Positions 17,025-25,467 of a DNA stretch of 64,000 nucleotides are shown in pieces; position 1 is the first letter of the stretch; each line of letters starts with the position of its first letter. Both the position numbers and the translations under genes were made by a program. Source of the stretch: Erythrobacter sp. Lineage in GTDB: Bacteria; Pseudomonadota; Alphaproteobacteria; Sphingomonadales; Sphingomonadaceae. The notes below the pieces were generated by a model that was given only the letters and a program-made list of their open reading frames with translations, made no database searches and was not told the DNA's origin. Location of the stretch: NCBI GenBank assembly GCA_019739335.1, contig CP073261.1, forward strand, positions 1,060,818 to 1,124,817. Direction: 5' to 3'.

Positions 17025-18062
17025 GTGGCGCAGGCGGTCGACGCGCTGCGGCACGGCTGGCCGATCAAGGTGGGCGATGCGCCGGTGCTACTACCGGTGG
17101 AGACTGCACCGGTCCGCAATGCCACCTCGACCTGCCTGCTGATTTCGGCGGCGCGCGCGGAAACGCTGCGGCTGACCAACCAGCGCGCGGCGGCGGACGG
17201 GCATTCGCCGGTGCTGATCCGCGCGGCGGAACCGCTCGATCTGCAGGCCACGCTGCCGGTAGCCGATCCGGCGCTTGATCCGGTGCACCCGATGAAGGGG
17301 CCGTTCTCTGCCGAGGACTTGCCTTGGGGGGAAGAAGCGGTGGTCGCACTGGAACTGGCACGCATCGCCGGAGTCCTGCCCGCCTTCATGGTCGATCCAA
17401 TCCCCGCTGGAGAGCCTGTGACGCTTGCAACCGGCGACCTGGCCTTGTGGAGCGATCCGCACAACCTCGCCATCGCCACCCGTGCCCACCTGCCCATCAC
17501 CCACGAGGAGACGGCGGAAATCGTCGCCTTCCGCTCGGTGAACGATATGCGCGAACACGTGGCGCTGGTGCTAGGGCAGCAGACATCGGACCGCGCGCCG
17601 TTGGTTCGGCTGCACTCCGAATGCCTGACTGGCGATATTTTCGGCAGCCTCAAATGCGATTGCGGCCCCCAGCTCGACGCGGCGCTGGCAGCGATGAGCG
17701 CCGAGGCAGCAGCGGGCGGCTGGGGGGTCCTGCTCTACATGCGGCAGGAAGGGCGTGGCATCGGCCTCGTCAACAAACTGCGCGCCTATCGCTTGCAGGA
17801 CGAAGGCTTGGACACGCTCGAGGCCAACCGCCGCCTCGGCCTGCCCGAGGAAGCGCGCGACTTCCCGCTGGCGGCGCGGATGCTTGACCTGCTGGCGGTG
17901 CCCGCCGTCCGGCTGCTGACCAACAATCCTGCGAAGGTGGCGGCGCTGGAAGCGGCGGGGGTGCAGGTGATCGAGCGCGTGGCGCACGAGCTACCCGCCA
18001 ACCCGCACAATGTACGCTACCTGGCCACCAAACGCGACCGCGCAGGGCATTTGCTGGGTTAG
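17025..18062 (+). CDS. ribA: GTP cyclohydrolase II
   Basis: This enzyme opens GTP to 2,5-diamino-6-ribosylamino-pyrimidinone phosphate, the first step of riboflavin synthesis. The C-terminal catalytic domain has the zinc site HSECLTGD...KCDCG and the MRQEGRGIGL signature; an N-terminal extension of about 150 residues precedes it, as in other alphaproteobacterial RibA proteins. From the first ordinary start, GTG at 17025, it is 345 residues long. There is no ribosome-binding site at that GTG, whereas a CTG at 16992 overlaps the xth stop and has GGAG 8 nt upstream, which would add 11 residues. The start is therefore uncertain; the function is clear. Confidence 0.92.
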   Translation: MAQAVDALRHGWPIKVGDAPVLLPVETAPVRNATSTCLLISAARAETLRLTNQRAAADGHSPVLIRAAEPLDLQATLPVADPALDPVHPMKGPFSAEDLPWGEEAVVALELARIAGVLPAFMVDPIPAGEPVTLATGDLALWSDPHNLAIATRAHLPITHEETAEIVAFRSVNDMREHVALVLGQQTSDRAPLVRLHSECLTGDIFGSLKCDCGPQLDAALAAMSAEAAAGGWGVLLYMRQEGRGIGLVNKLRAYRLQDEGLDTLEANRRLGLPEEARDFPLAARMLDLLAVPAVRLLTNNPAKVAALEAAGVQVIERVAHELPANPHNVRYLATKRDRAGHLLG

Positions 18063-18090
18063 AGTCCATACCGAACGTCACTCAAAAGCA

Positions 18091-18180
18091 CGCTCATGCT
18101 GAGCTTGTCGAAGCACGGCCACCATGCCCGCCCAGTGGGGCTGTATTTGTGGCTGCCCTTCGACGAGCTCAGGATGAGCG
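18091..18180. repeat. Inverted repeat between convergent ribA and psd
   Basis: A 23-bp arm at 18091-18113 is matched by its inverted copy at 18158-18180 with two mismatches, around a 44-bp centre. The arm contains gagcttgtcgaag, a sequence type seen widely as intergenic palindromes in alphaproteobacterial genomes. It occupies the convergent gap between ribA and psd and differs from the repeat at 9087. It could form a long hairpin and stop transcription on both strands. Confidence 0.8.
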
Positions 18181-18214
18181 AGTATGGTTGTGAGTCGGAA
18201 CAGGTTAGTTGGAG

Positions 18215-19057
18215 TTAAAGCCAGCGCCCCAGTGCCTTCCCCATCCGCACCGCATCGCCCGCAGTACAATGATCAAGCCAATCGACCCGCCCCGGCTCAA
18301 ACAGCAGCACCACAGTAGAGCCGAGGAAGAAACGGCCCATTTCATCCCCCGCTGCCAATGCTCGTTCGCCTGAAGCAAAATCGTGATGCACCAGCGTGGG
18401 ATGGTGGGCCTCAACCCGGCCGCCCCACACGGTCTCGATCCCGGCGACGATCATCGCCCCCACCATCACGCTGGCGAACTGGCCGTGCTGGCCGTCGAAC
18501 AGGCAGGCGAGGCGTTCGTTGCGGGCGAACAGGCCGTCGACATTCTCCGCCGTTACCTGATTCACCGAGAACAGGTCGCCGGGAACGTAGGTGGTCGAGC
18601 GCAGGTCCCCCGCCGCTGGCAAGTGGACCCGGTGATAGTCCTTCGGGCTGAGGTAGATCGTCGCGAAGCTGCCGCCCTCGAACCGCTCCGCTGCTGCTGC
18701 ATCGCCGCCAAGCAGCTGGCAAGCGGTGAAGTGGCGACCCTTGGCCTGAAAAATGCACCCTGCCTCGATCCGTCCGATCTGGCTGATCGCGCCGTCGGCG
18801 GGGCAGAGCACGAACTCGGCGGCGTCCGCCAGCGGCCGTGCTCCCGGTTTGAGTTCGCGGGTGAAGAAGTCGTTGAAGCTGGCGTAGGCCTCCACCGGGC
18901 GCGCAGCTTCGGTCATGTCGACATCATAGGCAGCGATGAAGCGACGAATCAGCCGGTCCTTGAGCCACCCTGCCTCGCTCGACGCGAATTTGCCCGCAAG
19001 CCGCGAAACGGCATGGTGGGGCAACGCGTGCTGGAGGCGGATAAAGTTCTTTGACAT
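18215..19057 (-). CDS. psd: Phosphatidylserine decarboxylase
   Basis: A 280-residue proenzyme that makes phosphatidylethanolamine from phosphatidylserine at the inner membrane. The self-cleavage motif LGST is at residues 245-248, so Ser247 becomes the pyruvoyl group of the alpha chain. The catalytic Asp88 in CPADGA and the YHRVHLP segment (141-147) are present. Length and layout match the E. coli-type enzyme and exceed the short forms found in many alphaproteobacteria. It begins 14 nt after the DksA-like gene on the same strand, so the two are likely co-transcribed. No clear ribosome-binding site precedes the ATG. Confidence 0.94.
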   Translation of the reverse strand: MSKNFIRLQHALPHHAVSRLAGKFASSEAGWLKDRLIRRFIAAYDVDMTEAARPVEAYASFNDFFTRELKPGARPLADAAEFVLCPADGAISQIGRIEAGCIFQAKGRHFTACQLLGGDAAAAERFEGGSFATIYLSPKDYHRVHLPAAGDLRSTTYVPGDLFSVNQVTAENVDGLFARNERLACLFDGQHGQFASVMVGAMIVAGIETVWGGRVEAHHPTLVHHDFASGERALAAGDEMGRFFLGSTVVLLFEPGRVDWLDHCTAGDAVRMGKALGRWL

Positions 19058-19071
19058 GGGTCAGGAGCCGC

Positions 19072-19335
19072 TCAGCGGAGCTGGCTGTCTTTCGATCCGC
19101 GACGGTTGATGACGGAATGGCTCACGGCGCGGTCTTTCCCCGATTGGCATTCGATGCAGGTGCGCACGCCCGGAACGGCGGCGCGACGCTTCTCCGGTAT
19201 GTCTTCGCCGCACAATGCGCAATGCCTGGCGCTCTCGCCGTGAGGCATACGGGCGCGCGCGGCGGCTACCGCATCGCTCACGCTGTCATCAATCTGATCC
19301 TGCACCGCGCCATCGCGCGTCCAGCCACCGGCCAT
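19072..19335 (-). CDS. DksA/TraR-type C4 zinc-finger protein (YbiI-like)
   Basis: An 87-residue protein with one C4 zinc finger: Cys39-x2-Cys42 (CALCGEDI) and Cys60-x2-Cys63 (CIEC), preceded by a short helical region with acidic residues. The pattern matches the small YbiI-like members of the DksA/TraR family, some of which bind RNA polymerase. I chose the ATG at 19335 because a GAGGAG ribosome-binding site lies about 7 nt upstream; the ATG two codons earlier sits too close to it. It leads into psd with a 14-nt gap. Confidence 0.86.
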   Translation of the reverse strand: MAGGWTRDGAVQDQIDDSVSDAVAAARARMPHGESARHCALCGEDIPEKRRAAVPGVRTCIECQSGKDRAVSHSVINRRGSKDSQLR

Positions 19336-19380
19336 GGACATTCTCCTCGGCCCTCAACGAGCGGAGGTGGCGCGGTGTTC

Positions 19381-20379
19381 CTAACGCTCTTCGTAGCGGC
19401 TCAGGCCACGGCCCAGCGCGTTCTCGCCGATCCCGCCCATGTCGCCCGACCAGTCGGCCACGAACACGGTGTTGCGGTCTACGCCGGGAGCCAGCCGCGC
19501 ATCGTTGCCCACCACGTTGAGCCCGCTCGAATCGTGTTCGCGGCCTTCGGCGGCGACGGCGATGAAGGCGGAGTAGTTCTCCTTGTCCTGCCCTTGCACG
19601 AACCAGTTGTTGCTGATCTGACCCACCGCGCCGCCGGGCAGGTCGATCATGTAATTGGTCGCACGGCCCGCTGCATCGTCGAAGCTGGAAGCGGCGATGT
19701 CCACCCGCATGGCGCGCGATTTGACATAGTGCCCGCCGCGACCCTGTTCGAAGCGGCTGTTGGTGATCCGCACATGCGCGAGTTCGCCGGTATAGACCGA
19801 ATGCGCGCAGCCGCCCGCACCTTCACACGTGCCCAGCCGGGTGAAGGTTGAACGGTCGATCACCAGCCGCGCGCCCGGGTCCTGCGCAGTGAGGATGCCC
19901 TGCTGGCTGTCGCGGAACCACGATTCCGCCACGGTCAGGTCGCCCTGTTCCAGCCTTATGCCCGCGCCGTTGTAATCGGGTACGCGCATGTTCTCGAAGA
20001 TCAGCCCCGCCACTTCGGCGCTGCGCCCGCGCAACACCAAAGCAGCCTTGCCTTCGCAGGTGACGCCGTCGAACACCGCCGAACCCGGCTCGGTGGCAAG
20101 ATAGGAAATTGCGCCCGCGCTCTGCACCGCGCATTGCTCGTGACGGCCCGGCGCGATGGCGATGGTGCCCTGCCCGTCGCCGATGGCGTTCACCGCGTCC
20201 TGGAGATTGGCAAAGCCCTGCCCGGTTTCGACAAAGGTGTAAGGCGCAGTGCGCTCCTGAGCGAGGAGTGTTGCTGTCGGAATCGCGGCAATCGCGAGGC
20301 CTGCGATGGCAAGTATCACCTTGTGGGAAAGGCGGGAAGCGGGCGGGCGGGTCGGCTGGGTCATCACCCGCACAGACAT
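19381..20379 (-). CDS. Secreted right-handed parallel beta-helix protein
   Basis: A 332-residue protein with a single N-terminal hydrophobic segment (about 20-40, ending TATLLAQ), probably a signal peptide. The rest has repeating beta-strand turns with Asn/Asp/Gly (for example LVLRGRSAEVAGLIFENMRV and VRITNSRFEQG), the pattern of right-handed beta-helix proteins such as pectate lyase-like folds. Two Cys pairs could form disulphides. No polysaccharide-lyase catalytic motif is recognised, so the function is unknown. A second ATG at 20364 is an alternative start. It lies 23 nt after the RHH gene in the same direction. Confidence 0.8.
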   Translation of the reverse strand: MSVRVMTQPTRPPASRLSHKVILAIAGLAIAAIPTATLLAQERTAPYTFVETGQGFANLQDAVNAIGDGQGTIAIAPGRHEQCAVQSAGAISYLATEPGSAVFDGVTCEGKAALVLRGRSAEVAGLIFENMRVPDYNGAGIRLEQGDLTVAESWFRDSQQGILTAQDPGARLVIDRSTFTRLGTCEGAGGCAHSVYTGELAHVRITNSRFEQGRGGHYVKSRAMRVDIAASSFDDAAGRATNYMIDLPGGAVGQISNNWFVQGQDKENYSAFIAVAAEGREHDSSGLNVVGNDARLAPGVDRNTVFVADWSGDMGGIGENALGRGLSRYEER

Positions 20380-20402
20380 AAGGCAAAACGGTTAACCGCC
20401 GG

Positions 20403-20624
20403 TCAAGGCCTTGCGCTATCCCGCGGCGGTCGCCCCCGCCGTGGGCCGGTGCCCAGCGGCACCTCGATCCCGCGCCGTTTGAGTGCCTCGCGAATCAGCA
20501 CTTCCAGTTCCGCATTCACCGAGCGCAATTCCTGCGCCGCGAGGCGCTCCACCGCATCGTGGAGCGCCGGATCGAGGCGCAGGGCAAATGCCTTTTTGGG
20601 GGCTTTCTTCGGTTCCTGCGGCAT
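20403..20624 (-). CDS. Arc-like ribbon-helix-helix protein
   Basis: A 73-residue basic protein. Residues 12-51 fit the Arc/MetJ ribbon-helix-helix fold: a beta strand AFALRLD followed by two helices with SVNAELEVLIREALKRR, the usual RHH pattern (Asn-Ala-Glu before the second helix). Such proteins dimerise and bind operator DNA. It starts 6 nt after the stop of the SPFH gene, so they form an operon, and an AT-rich perfect palindrome in front of the SPFH gene is a possible binding site. No toxin partner is adjacent. Confidence 0.8.
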   Translation of the reverse strand: MPQEPKKAPKKAFALRLDPALHDAVERLAAQELRSVNAELEVLIREALKRRGIEVPLGTGPRRGRPPRDSARP

Positions 20625-20630
20625 GGCGGC

Positions 20631-21539
20631 TTACTGGTAAAGCGAGCCCGCATTGACCACCGGGTTCACGTCGCGCTCCCCGCACAACACCACCATCAGG
20701 TTGGAAACCATCGCTGCGCGGCGTTCGTCGTCGAGGTGCACGACATCGTCGGCAGCGAGCTTTTCGAGCGCCATCTGCACCATCGTCACCGCGCCCATCA
20801 CCAGCTTGGCGCGCGCGGCGATCACCGCTTCGGCCTGCTGGCGGCGGAGCATCGCCCCGGCGATTTCGCTGGCATAGGCGAGGTGCGTCAGGCTCGCCTC
20901 GTCCACCACCACGCCCGCAGGCGAAAGCCGTTCGTTCAACTCGGTCTGCAATTCGACATTGATGATATCGGGGCTGCCGCGCAGCGTCGTCTCGTTCTCC
21001 TCGAAATCGTCGTAGGGATGCCGCGCGCCCACGGTGCGCAGTCCCGCTTCGATCTGGATGTTCACGAACGCCTTGTAGTCATCGACATCGAACACCGCCT
21101 GCGCGGTGTCCTTCACCCGCCACACAACGTTGCAGGCGACATCGATCGGATTGCCGCGCTTGTCGTTGATCTTGATGCGTTCGGAATGGATATTGTGCGC
21201 GCGGACATTGACCTTCTTCTTGCCCATCCACGGCCATATCCAGCGCAGCCCCTCGGTCCGGTCTGTGCCACGATACTCGCCGAAGAGGGTGATAACTGCG
21301 CCCTGATTGGGCTGGATCATGTAGAACCCGATCCAGGCAAGCAGGCCGATGAACAGGCCGATGATGGAAGCGATCACCAGCATGGCCGATCCTCCGGCTT
21401 CCGCGATCCAGATGCCGTTGGGCAGCCCCCAGACGGATAGCGCTGTCAGTCCCAGCGTCACGCCCAGCATGATGTAACCGCTGTACCCGCTCGCCGGAAC
21501 CTCGCGGCTGCGCGCCATCGGAATATGTGCTTCGCTCAT
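20631..21539 (-). CDS. SPFH/band 7 domain membrane protein
   Basis: A 302-residue protein with two N-terminal transmembrane segments (about 20-40 and 50-74) followed by an SPFH/prohibitin domain beginning QPNQGAVITLFGEYRG. The later region VDEASLTHLAYASEIAGAMLRRQQAEAV is the typical helical part that drives oligomers. Members organise membrane microdomains or regulate proteases; the role here is unknown. The ATG has a GAGGGG ribosome-binding site. It is the first gene of an operon with the RHH protein, and its promoter overlaps a perfect inverted repeat. Confidence 0.9.
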   Translation of the reverse strand: MSEAHIPMARSREVPASGYSGYIMLGVTLGLTALSVWGLPNGIWIAEAGGSAMLVIASIIGLFIGLLAWIGFYMIQPNQGAVITLFGEYRGTDRTEGLRWIWPWMGKKKVNVRAHNIHSERIKINDKRGNPIDVACNVVWRVKDTAQAVFDVDDYKAFVNIQIEAGLRTVGARHPYDDFEENETTLRGSPDIINVELQTELNERLSPAGVVVDEASLTHLAYASEIAGAMLRRQQAEAVIAARAKLVMGAVTMVQMALEKLAADDVVHLDDERRAAMVSNLMVVLCGERDVNPVVNAGSLYQ

Positions 21540-21551
21540 CGGATTACCCCT

Positions 21552-21587
21552 CTTTGATATAATGATGATATCATATTTATATCAAAG
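21552..21587 (-). promoter_or_regulatory. AT-rich operator-like palindrome over the SPFH promoter
   Basis: Arms ctttgatata (21552-21561) and tatatcaaag (21578-21587) are a perfect 10-bp inverted repeat with an inner atgatatcat palindrome. Read on the minus strand, TTGATA and TATATC are 18 bp apart and resemble -35/-10 boxes, so the palindrome would cover the promoter of the SPFH-RHH operon. This is a striking AT-rich island in GC-rich DNA and a good operator candidate. Confidence 0.65.
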
Positions 21588-21614
21588 CTGAGAAGCTGGC
21601 AAGCTATTGCGGTG

Positions 21615-23423
21615 CTAATTCTCGCGGATCGCTTTCAGGAACGCCGCGCCATAGGCGGCGCGCTTCTTCTCGCCGACGCCGGGAATCGCCGCCAGATCAG
21701 CGAGTGAGGCAGGCCTTTGCGAAGCCATTTCGCGCAGCACCGCATCGTGGAACACCACGTAAGGCGGTACCCCCGCCTGCGCGGCCAGATCGCGGCGCAG
21801 CGCGCGCAATGCTTCGAACAGCGGGTCGCCGACCGGGTTGGGTGTACCATCCCCGCCCCGGCGCCCGCGCCGTTCCTTTTTCGCCGGATGCACGATGGCC
21901 ACCGGCTGCTCGCCCTTCAGGATCGTCCGCGCCGCATCGCCCAGTTCCAGCCCGCCATGGGCATTGGCCAGCAGTGCGCCCTGCGCCTGCAAGGCGCGCG
22001 CGAGCGGGCGCAGCAGCGCGGCTTCGTCACCGCCGACGATGCCGAACACCGAGAGCTTGTCATGCCCGCGCTGGAGCACGCGCTCGTCGGCATTGCCGGT
22101 CAGCACGTTGACCAGGTGGCCCAGCCCGAAGCTCTGCCCGGTGCGGTAGGCGGCGCTGAGCAGCTTGCGCGACAGCTCGGTCACGTCAGCAACCTTGGGC
22201 GGGTTGAGGCAATTGTCGCAATTGCCGCAGCGCGGAGGCGGGTTCTCGCCGAAGTGCCGCAGCAGCACCGCGCGACGGCATCCCGGCGTCTCCACCAGCC
22301 CCGCCAGCGCATCGAGCCGCGCGCGTTCGCTCGCCTGCCGTGCCGGATCGAGTTCGCCCAGCCGCTGGCGCGCGGTGGCGAAATCAGTCGCGCCCCACAG
22401 CATCACTGCCCGCGCCGGATCGCCATCGCGGCCCGCGCGCCCGGTTTCCTGATAATATCCCTCGACCGACTTGGGGATGCCTGCATGGGCAACAAAGCGC
22501 ACGTCGGGCTTGTCGATTCCCATGCCGAAGGCGACCGTCGCGACGATCACCATGTCCTCGCTGTCGACGAACGCCGCCTGGTTGCGCGCCCGCACTGCCG
22601 GGTCCAGCCCTGCGTGGTAGGGCAGCACCGGGCGGCCCGATGCGCGCCCGAGCTGGTCAGCCAGCTTCTCCACCGTGGCCCGCGTCGGCGCATAGATGAT
22701 CCCCGGCCCCGGTTCCTCGGCCAGCAGCTGCGCCAATTGCTTCGGGCCATTGTCGCGCGGGGTGATCTGGTAGCGGATATTGGGCCGGTCGAACCCGGCC
22801 AGCACCATGCCCTCTGCCGGAATGCCGAGCTGGGTTAGGATATCGGTACGGGTATGGGCATCCGCCGTTGCCGTCAGCGCGAGGCGCGGCACTTGGGGGA
22901 AGGCGTCCATCAAGGGGCGGAGCTGGCGATAATCGGGGCGGAAATCGTGGCCCCATTCGGAAACGCAATGGGCCTCGTCCACCGCGAACAGGGCGATCCT
23001 TGCTTCACTGAGCAGGTCGCGGAAGCCCTGCTGGCTCGCCCGTTCGGGAGCGACATAGAGCAGATCGAGCTGCCCCGCGCGGAACGCATCCACCGTCTCG
23101 CGCCAGTTGGTATCGACGCTGGTGAGCGTGGCGGCGGCGATGCCGTTCGCCCGCGCGCTGCGCAACTGGTCGTGCATCAGTGCGATAAGAGGGGAGATCA
23201 CGACGCAGGTGCCGTCCAGCATGGTGGCCGGAAGCTGGTAGGTCAGCGACTTGCCCGCGCCCGTCGGCATCACTGCCAGCGTCGACTGCCCCGCGAGCAC
23301 CCGCACCAGCACCTGCTCCTGCACCCCGCGAAAGTCGGGAAAGCCGAAAATGCGGCGCAATTCGGCGCGCGCCTGATCGAGAGTGGTCTCGAGTTCTGGG
23401 GACAAGGTGGCGGGAGCTTGCAT
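21615..23423 (-). CDS. recQ: ATP-dependent DNA helicase RecQ
   Basis: A 602-residue 3'-5' DNA helicase. The order is a DEAD-type domain with Walker A (MPTGAGKS) and DEAH ([14 protein letters not shown]), a helicase C domain (GRAGRDG), the RecQ zinc-binding domain (CR...CGNCDNC), the winged-helix RQC region, and a C-terminal HRDC domain ending in a helix-hairpin-like [10 protein letters not shown]. It acts in recombination and stalled-fork repair. I chose the ATG at 23423 since the preceding 38 in-frame residues do not look like RecQ. Its stop is 75 bp from the SPFH start. Confidence 0.95.
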   Translation of the reverse strand: MQAPATLSPELETTLDQARAELRRIFGFPDFRGVQEQVLVRVLAGQSTLAVMPTGAGKSLTYQLPATMLDGTCVVISPLIALMHDQLRSARANGIAAATLTSVDTNWRETVDAFRAGQLDLLYVAPERASQQGFRDLLSEARIALFAVDEAHCVSEWGHDFRPDYRQLRPLMDAFPQVPRLALTATADAHTRTDILTQLGIPAEGMVLAGFDRPNIRYQITPRDNGPKQLAQLLAEEPGPGIIYAPTRATVEKLADQLGRASGRPVLPYHAGLDPAVRARNQAAFVDSEDMVIVATVAFGMGIDKPDVRFVAHAGIPKSVEGYYQETGRAGRDGDPARAVMLWGATDFATARQRLGELDPARQASERARLDALAGLVETPGCRRAVLLRHFGENPPPRCGNCDNCLNPPKVADVTELSRKLLSAAYRTGQSFGLGHLVNVLTGNADERVLQRGHDKLSVFGIVGGDEAALLRPLARALQAQGALLANAHGGLELGDAARTILKGEQPVAIVHPAKKERRGRRGGDGTPNPVGDPLFEALRALRRDLAAQAGVPPYVVFHDAVLREMASQRPASLADLAAIPGVGEKKRAAYGAAFLKAIREN

Positions 23424-23543
23424 CGCCGCCCGTTTGGCAGATCGCGCCTGATACCGCCACCTGTGCAGTTGCGCATTTCCACGCGCATCGGCTTTCGCTA
23501 GAAGATGCCACAGGATCATTCCCAACCGAAAGCACAATCACCC

Positions 23544-23852
23544 ATGAAGAAAATTGCCCTTGCCGCCGCCACCGCCCTTTTCGCGCTGTCCGCCTGCGCG
23601 GATTCGACCGATGCTTCGGAAGATGCAGTGGCCGATACCGTTGAAGTCCCGGCTGACGAAGCGATGGCCGATGTCCCCGCTCCGGTCGAAGATGCCGATG
23701 CGATGAACGACGAAGCGGCTGAAGAGGAAATCGAAGCTGCCGAAGCGACTGCCGAGGAAGCCGCTGACGCTGCGCAGGATACCGTCGATGACGTGCTGAG
23801 TGCCGCCGAGGCCGCAGGGCAGGCCCGCGATATCGCTGCCGAAGCCGAGTAA
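23544..23852 (+). CDS. Small acidic lipoprotein
   Basis: A 101-residue protein starting MKKIALAAATALFALSAC, a signal peptide with lipobox LSAC. The mature part is almost entirely Ala, Glu and Asp with few other residues, so it is strongly acidic and likely helical or disordered. No enzyme motif is present. It resembles the lipoprotein encoded at 25124-25393 on the other side of phhA in leader and composition. The stop and the next ATG overlap by one base (TAATG), so the two small lipoproteins are coupled. Confidence 0.8.
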   Translation: MKKIALAAATALFALSACADSTDASEDAVADTVEVPADEAMADVPAPVEDADAMNDEAAEEEIEAAEATAEEAADAAQDTVDDVLSAAEAAGQARDIAAEAE

Positions 23853-24046
23853 TGCGCAAACGAGTGAGCGCGCGCGCCGGGGTGCTGCTGGCCCTCGGCG
23901 CGGCGCTTGCCGCCTGCGGGGGAGCGGAGAGAACCGCTCCCGACCCCGCCTCGGGCGACGAAGCGCGCGCTGTGGCCGAAGCAGCCGAAATGTTGGAGGA
24001 GCGCCAGCCGCAATCCGCGCCCGCGCGCGATGATGGTAACAAGTGA
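23852..24046 (+). CDS. Small lipoprotein of unknown function
   Basis: A 64-residue protein with an N-terminal signal peptide and lipobox LAAC (cleavage before Cys22), followed by about 42 polar residues. It begins at an ATG overlapping the previous stop (TAATG) and is 39 bp upstream of phhA on the same strand. No homology can be recognised; the lipoprotein signal, overlap and position support a real gene. Confidence 0.65.
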   Translation: MRKRVSARAGVLLALGAALAACGGAERTAPDPASGDEARAVAEAAEMLEERQPQSAPARDDGNK

Positions 24047-24085
24047 AACTGGAACGCCGTGCGTGGTTGTGATACAGGCTGAGCC

Positions 24086-25045
24086 ATGAGCCAGACTGTC
24101 GAGAAGCCACCCGAATCCAGCAGTATGGCCGAGGATTTCTCGGCGCTCCCGGTCGTTCCCGTAGAAGTGTTCACCGCCCCGCTGAAGCGCCCCGGCCATG
24201 TCGGCGAAGACTGGCTCGAACCCGCACAGACGCAATACTCCTCCGAAGAAGATGCGATCTGGGACGATCTGTTTGCCCGCCAGATGCAGGTGCTGCCCGG
24301 CCGCGCCTGTTCGGCGATGCTGCACGGTCTCGAACGGCTCGATCTGGGGCGCGGCGGGGTGCCCGATTTCAGCGGGCTTTCCGAGGAACTGGGGCGGCTG
24401 ACGGGGTGGAGCGTGGTCCCCGTGCCGATGCTGATTCCCGATCACGTGTTCTTCTGGCATCTCGCCAATCGCCGTTTTCCCGCAGGCAACTTCATCCGCA
24501 CCCGTGAGACCTTCGACTACATTCAGGAACCCGACGTGTTCCACGACGTGTTCGGCCACGTCCCTTTGCTTACCGACCCGGTGTTCGCCGATTACATGCA
24601 GGAATACGGCCGCGCCGGGTGGAAGGCGATGCGCTATAACCGGCTGAAGGCGCTCGGCGCGCTCTACTGGTACACGGTCGAATTCGGGCTGATGCTGGAG
24701 CATGGAGAACCGCGCATTTTCGGCGCGGGGATATTGTCCGGCCCGACAGAAGCGATTTTTGCGCTCGAAGGGCAGTCGCCCAACCGGATCATGCTCAATG
24801 TCGATCGGGTAATGCGCACCGACTATGTAATCGACGATCTCCAGCCGACCTATTTCGTGATCGAGAGCTTCGAGGATCTCCACCGGCAGACGGTGGAGCG
24901 TGATTTCGACCGGCTCTATCGCAATCTCGGCCCCGGCTTCACCTATGCCAATTCGGCGGTGATCGACGTCGACAATGTGTTGCACCGGGGCAGCCAAGAA
25001 TATTTCCTGCGCGGTGGACGCGGATCGCGCGCGACACCGGTTTGA
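24086..25045 (+). CDS. phhA: Phenylalanine 4-monooxygenase
   Basis: A 319-residue non-haem iron enzyme that hydroxylates phenylalanine to tyrosine with tetrahydrobiopterin. The iron ligands are His153 and His158 in VFHDVFGHVPLL and Glu199 in WYTVEFGLM. The pterin/substrate region IPDHVFFWHLANRRFP precedes them. No N-terminal ACT regulatory domain is present, as expected for bacterial monomeric forms. It follows two small lipoprotein genes on the same strand and converges on another lipoprotein gene. Confidence 0.95.
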   Translation: MSQTVEKPPESSSMAEDFSALPVVPVEVFTAPLKRPGHVGEDWLEPAQTQYSSEEDAIWDDLFARQMQVLPGRACSAMLHGLERLDLGRGGVPDFSGLSEELGRLTGWSVVPVPMLIPDHVFFWHLANRRFPAGNFIRTRETFDYIQEPDVFHDVFGHVPLLTDPVFADYMQEYGRAGWKAMRYNRLKALGALYWYTVEFGLMLEHGEPRIFGAGILSGPTEAIFALEGQSPNRIMLNVDRVMRTDYVIDDLQPTYFVIESFEDLHRQTVERDFDRLYRNLGPGFTYANSAVIDVDNVLHRGSQEYFLRGGRGSRATPV

Positions 25046-25062
25046 GCGCGTTCCTGCGGGGC

Positions 25063-25100
25063 AAAGAAAAACCGGCCCCGGAACACTTTCCGGAGCCGGT
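25063..25100 (-). terminator. Intrinsic terminator between phhA and the lipoprotein gene
   Basis: The stem is accggccccgg (25071-25081) pairing with ccggagccggt (25090-25100), including one G-U pair, around an 8-nt loop. On the minus strand the stem is followed by TTTTCTTT (complement of 25063-25070), so it terminates the lipoprotein gene at 25124. It may also stop phhA from the other side. Confidence 0.85.
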
Positions 25101-25123
25101 CTTCGATTTGGCGCGAGCCGGGC

Positions 25124-25393
25124 TTACTCGACGACGGTATCGTCGGCAGCAGCGTCATCCATGGCATCGCCTTCTGCCTCCATGGCATCGGCCTGGTCTT
25201 CGGCCTGATCGACCATCGCATCTTCTTCAGCATCCGAGATCATGCCGGCATCTTCCATGGCTTCGGCTTCGTCAGCCACATCTTCGGCGCGCTGTTCGCC
25301 CGCATCTTCCATGGCGTTCTCGTTGGCACCTTCACAGGCGGCGAGCGTAAGGCCGAGCACGGCGGCGGACGCGAAAGCAATAATCTTCTTCAT
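25124..25393 (-). CDS. Small acidic lipoprotein
   Basis: An 89-residue protein starting MKKIIAFASAAVLGLTLAAC, a signal peptide with lipobox LAAC. The mature part is dominated by Asp, Glu, Ala and Met in quasi-repeated short units such as EDQADAMEAEGDAM. The start at 25393 has an AAGGGGA ribosome-binding site 7 nt upstream. It is similar in design to the lipoprotein at 23544, on the opposite strand flanking phhA, and both may be members of one family. Function is unknown. It may act at the outer membrane, by inference from the lipobox alone. Confidence 0.8.
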   Translation of the reverse strand: MKKIIAFASAAVLGLTLAACEGANENAMEDAGEQRAEDVADEAEAMEDAGMISDAEEDAMVDQAEDQADAMEAEGDAMDDAAADDTVVE

Positions 25394-25467
25394 CGGTATT
25401 CCCCTTCTAGGTGGGCAGGCCATGCTGCCCGGGTTGGGCGAACCTTGCGGATCGTCCGTGATGCCAC

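Noticed and set aside
18091..18180. Repeat region considered as a CRISPR array
   Set aside because: It is one inverted repeat pair and lacks the regularly spaced direct repeats of an array; the other repeats in the window are also single palindromes, and there are no cas genes.
20403..20624. RHH protein as antitoxin of a toxin-antitoxin pair
   Set aside because: Neither neighbour is a small toxin: one is an SPFH membrane protein and the other a beta-helix protein.
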